DNA from: Candidatus Melainabacteria bacterium | GTDB taxonomy: Bacteria; Cyanobacteriota; Vampirovibrionia; Obscuribacterales; Obscuribacteraceae | Reading direction: 5' to 3' | Assembly: GCA_003151275.1 (NCBI GenBank) | Contig: PLXC01000105.1 | Span: 55,585 to 95,128 of the forward strand | Length of the DNA: 39,544 bases | Shown: positions 38,458-39,544 of the stretch, piece after piece | Layout of the letters: the number at the start of each line of letters is the position of its first letter | Numbering within the stretch: the first letter of the stretch is position 1 | Translations under genes and position numbers: made by a program | Notes under the pieces: generated by a model | Told to the model about the DNA's origin: nothing | Database searches by the model: none | What the model saw: only the letters and a program-made list of their open reading frames with translations

Positions 38458-39544
38458 ATGTCCATCGTCCAATTAAACATCAGAACCCGAATCGAGCTGG
38501 AAACCCGCGTCCTTGCGGCTGCTTTAAAGCAAAGCTTTGAGAGAGGCGATGCTGATGGCGTTAGCCTTGCGCACCGTCAACTTTTTCTGCTTTTGAAAGA
38601 CAAAAAGCCCGGAAACGGTAGCGGCAGTGGTCCCGCGTCCCAAGCCAGCCAAAGTCCCACAAATGGTGATGTCTCGGTCAGTTCCACTTCGACCGCCGGA
38701 ACGGAGCATCAACCAGTTTACGTTCCGGCAGCCTACGCAGAGCCTGAAATCCCCACATATACACAGCCTTATCAACCGTCCGCTGAGGTGGAGGAAGTTG
38801 ACGAGGAGGATGATCCCGAACAGGCTCACGCAATCGCTCAATATCTTCGCTACAAGCAAACACGCGATCAAGGTCAAGCAGATCCTCAAGAAGACCAGCC
38901 TGAAGAGGTTTCGGCATCTCAGTCTGAGGAACAAGTCGAGACACCTGCTCAACCAGCAGCCTCCAGTCTGGCGCGGCAAGCGACGCCGAGCGAGGAGGAA
39001 GACTACGTTCGGATGCGCAAAGTGAAACCGCATCCGAAAGCCGAATTGCCATTTAATCAGCCGTCTTCAGAATACGCAGAGATTTACGGCTCCGCGCCGA
39101 GTGAGCCGGTAGCAGCTATCCAACCCGCTCCTGTGATTCAATTGGCAAATCCAGATTTTGGACAGACGTCGCCAGAGGCGCCTGGTCCATTTGATGCCGT
39201 TCCAGAGGCACCACCACAGTTCGCTCAGCGCCAGTTTATTAGCTCCACACCTCCAACCGGATATGTCCCTGAGTCCGAAGTTATGCAAGCGGAGCATCAG
39301 CCGCGTCAAGCTGGCACTGTCGAACCTGGGAGCGCCGAACCTGGGAGCGCCGGCATCCTTGCCGGCACCGAACACGCTTCGGACCAACCTGTTCAAGACT
39401 TTCTCGCTGCGGTAGACGCCTCCTCAGATCGGGCCCAAATCCAGCCTCCCGAGCCTGAATTTGCCGCGTCGGATCAATCCGCAAGCCAGCATCCCGAGCC
39501 GGAATTTGTCGCGTCGGACCAGTCTGCAATCCAGCATCCCGAAC
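38458..39544 (+). CDS. Long acidic disordered protein, 3' end outside window
   Basis: Open from ATG 38458 to the window edge (362 codons). Only the first 50 residues look folded: SIVQLNIRTRIELETRVLAA, helical, with FERGDADGVSLAHRQLFLLL. The rest is Pro, Glu, Gln, Ser and Ala rich, with an acidic block EEVDEEDDPEQ and a basic patch RMRKVKPHPKAE. Residues about 287-304 (EPGSAEPGSAGILAG) are encoded by a dispersed repeat, and the end starts 15-residue repeats. No binding site is obvious before the ATG, so the start could differ. It might be a scaffold or envelope-linked disordered protein. No family recognised. Confidence 0.7.
   Translation, partial: MSIVQLNIRTRIELETRVLAAALKQSFERGDADGVSLAHRQLFLLLKDKKPGNGSGSGPASQASQSPTNGDVSVSSTSTAGTEHQPVYVPAAYAEPEIPTYTQPYQPSAEVEEVDEEDDPEQAHAIAQYLRYKQTRDQGQADPQEDQPEEVSASQSEEQVETPAQPAASSLARQATPSEEEDYVRMRKVKPHPKAELPFNQPSSEYAEIYGSAPSEPVAAIQPAPVIQLANPDFGQTSPEAPGPFDAVPEAPPQFAQRQFISSTPPTGYVPESEVMQAEHQPRQAGTVEPGSAEPGSAGILAGTEHASDQPVQDFLAAVDASSDRAQIQPPEPEFAASDQSASQHPEPEFVASDQSAIQHPE
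39322..39367 (+). repeat. Dispersed repeat family B inside a coding region
   Basis: GAACCTGGGAGCGCC occurs twice in tandem (39322-39336, 39337-39351), then GGCATCCTTGCCGGCA. The 30 nt at 39338-39367 equal 25296-25325. In frame it adds PGSAGILAG to the disordered protein. Confidence 0.9.
39439..39544 (+). repeat. 45-bp tandem repeat coding for a 15-residue unit
   Basis: Unit QHPEPEFVASDQSAI-like: copies at 39439-39483, 39484-39528 and a third cut by the window edge. The copies differ at few codons, suggesting recent expansion. Confidence 0.85.

Noticed and set aside
39067..39396. Minus-strand frames at the right edge
   Set aside because: They lie opposite a continuous plus-strand frame with repeat units kept in frame, which is the better coding choice.

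Overview
The window looks like a chromosomal segment of a Gram-negative-type (diderm) bacterium of intermediate GC content. The gene content (single-piece DnaE, pyruvoyl SpeD, many secreted proteins of unknown family, LRR proteins, tandem Usp proteins, a TnpB element and dispersed palindromic repeats) made me think of a non-photosynthetic cyanobacterial relative (Melainabacteria/Vampirovibrionia, Obscuribacter-like). That assignment is an impression from protein style, not a demonstrated fact. No rRNA, tRNA or CRISPR array was seen.

Layout. 1-6130: the 3' part of a subtilisin-like protease behind a poly-proline linker, a small basic protein, dnaE, and speD behind a long structured leader. 6131-10060: an LRR protein, a threonine-dehydratase-like PLP enzyme, a secreted Ser/Lys-rich protein, a 59-residue membrane protein and a universal stress protein. 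10186-12694: the best system in the window, a DAHP synthase-tyrA operon preceded by two aromatic-rich leader peptides, each coupled to a hairpin pair. 12691-16227: a minus-strand envelope-stress operon (Spy/CpxP-like protein, ECF sigma factor, zinc-type anti-sigma factor, membrane protein, TPR protein) with an ECF-type promoter. 16233-20480: a stand-alone MshEN-like protein and two paralogous secreted LRR proteins separated by a TnpB-only IS200/IS605-type element. 20574-25266: the rest of the aromatic cluster, aroC-aroB-pheA on the minus strand and aroA divergent on the plus strand. 25349-33079: accessory genes, including an HslV/proteasome-like hydrolase, an orphan XRE antitoxin-like regulator, an Imm-like protein, a coupled AbiTii-like/matrixin pair, and a multicopper-oxidase-fold protein without copper ligands coupled to a tandem Usp protein. 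33385-38117: purB-malQ, an unknown protein and rsmG. 38458-end: the start of a long acidic, disordered protein with internal repeats.

How the genes work together. DAHP synthase commits carbon to the shikimate pathway. AroB, AroA and AroC supply later steps to chorismate. The TyrA fusion provides chorismate mutase and prephenate dehydrogenase, and PheA (which lacks a mutase domain) uses the same prephenate for phenylalanine. The DAHP synthase has no visible regulatory domain, which fits control by the tandem attenuators, whose leader peptides carry Phe, Tyr and Trp codons.

A second theme is dispersed palindromic repeats (four families) that sit at gene ends. They have replaced or extended the C-termini of several proteins and in one case are read through inside a coding region.
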